This document shows positions 63,301-64,000 of a stretch of 64,000 nt of DNA, piece after piece. This DNA is from Plecoglossus altivelis. Lineage: Eukaryota > Chordata > Actinopteri > Osmeriformes > Plecoglossidae. The position numbers and the translations under genes were made by a program. Where the stretch lies: assembly GCA_036571765.1 (NCBI GenBank), contig BROE01000015.1:2298441-2362440 (forward strand), given 5' to 3'. Under the pieces are notes generated by a model. It worked only from the letters and a program-made list of their open reading frames with translations. It was not told the origin of the DNA and ran no database searches. Position 1 is the first letter of the stretch, and each line of letters begins with the position of its first letter.

Positions 63301-63958
63301 ACCTGCGATTCTCCTGGAGAGCCCAAAGAATGTTCCAGCTTTGATGGAGACTTCCTGTTGGATAGGATGAAGTCTGGTGGTTCAGACACGGTGACATGTC
63401 CTGTTTTGGCTTCCTCCACCATGGTGGGGCTGCGTTATGGAGGAGGAGAGAGGGGGGTTTCCAGTTTTAAGTGACACATGGGGTTTGCCTGTTTAGTCAT
63501 GTCCCTCCGATGTAACCACTTAGTGGATGACTCAACAATAAATCAGCCCAGTGTTTCGCAGCACACAATGCAGTGGGGTTTATTGAAAAGCTTTATACTG
63601 TTGTTCTCCACAGAGACATAGGTTAGGTTTAAGATTAGTTTAGGTTTCAGATTTAAGTTCTGGAGACACATGCAACCTAAGCGCTCAACAATGTTTGGGA
63701 GGAGAGAAAAGGGTCTCATCAGACTAGTTATACAAGAGCAAAATCCTAGAGGCTCCGATTCTCCAATCTTCTGTCTTTTTTTCTTGTCTTTTTTCCCGAG
63801 GAAACAAGGACTCAGGAAAGGGCGCCTAGCTAGCGACAACATTCCTCTTGGCGCACATTGTGCTTTAACTCGTTTTTTTGGACTGCCGTAATCCTTAAAT
63901 GACAAGACATGGCCGTGCTGATGTTGAGGTCTCCTTGTTGGGGCGGGGTGGGGGGGGG
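60362..63958 (+). repeat. ~3.6-kb direct tandem repeat, copy 2
   Basis: Head-to-tail with copy 1 without any spacer. Long unique blocks match copy 1 base for base (for example about 60833-61240). Differences concentrate in GA, CT, C and G tracts and include scattered single-base insertions (GCTGGTCTC for GCTGTCTC, CACGTTCCTC for CACGTTCTC). One low-complexity stretch is replaced near 63030-63080 (TGTGTTTGTGTG instead of GA repeats). After 63958 the sequence departs from copy 1 into GAGGCCACCACGCTGGCC. Confidence 0.93.
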
Positions 63959-64000
63959 AGGCCACCACGCTGGCCTTCCCGTGACGACAATGTCTGTTGT

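Overview
This window is teleost (ray-finned fish) nuclear DNA. The genes are split into short exons with canonical GT/AG introns, their proteins match vertebrate families almost residue for residue, and the spacers are full of CA/TG, GA/CT and GACA microsatellites plus decayed fish-type non-LTR retrotransposons. Nothing suggests a prokaryote, an organelle or a free virus.

Layout. (1) 22-3501 (+): the 3' half of mctp1, an ER membrane C2-domain protein, ending with its two transmembrane segments. (2) 5157-5760 (-): a frameshifted Toll-like-receptor leucine-rich-repeat fragment. (3) 6706-12038 (+): complete arrdc3 (8 exons, 416 aa), an alpha-arrestin with two PPxY motifs, a TATA-type promoter and a poly(A) signal at 13367. 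(4) 15184-16130 (-): two truncated LINE remnants. (5) 17255-18483 (+): complete cetn3 (5 exons, 167 aa, four EF hands). (6) 18484-31473: about 13 kb of microsatellite-rich DNA with no recognisable gene, containing a 53-codon ORF under a YY1-like start site. (7) 31474-49040 (-): the first six coding exons of epb41l4a (183 codons: FERM F1 and part of F2). The rest of that gene was not found. (8) 49041-55728: spacer shared by the divergent epb41l4a and apc. (9) 55747-55881 (+): the first coding exon of apc (45 codons). Its following intron contains a direct head-to-tail repeat of about 3.6 kb (56771-60361 and 60362-63958).

The gene set equals two human 5q blocks, MCTP1/ARRDC3/CETN3 (5q14-q15) and EPB41L4A/APC (5q22), brought within 56 kb. 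The loss of epb41l4a exons at the join makes the 18.5-31.5 kb spacer either an evolutionary rearrangement breakpoint or an assembly misjoin. The genes do not form one pathway: mctp1 acts in ER/vesicle calcium biology, arrdc3 in receptor ubiquitination and trafficking, cetn3 at the centriole, epb41l4a at the membrane cortex, and apc in Wnt/beta-catenin control. I found no convincing new biological system. The most useful observations are the truncated epb41l4a at a synteny junction, the near-identical tandem repeat in apc, the TLR pseudogene and several candidate regulatory elements. All exon calls come from reading splice sites and frames by eye; family assignments rest on recalled homologs, not on a search.
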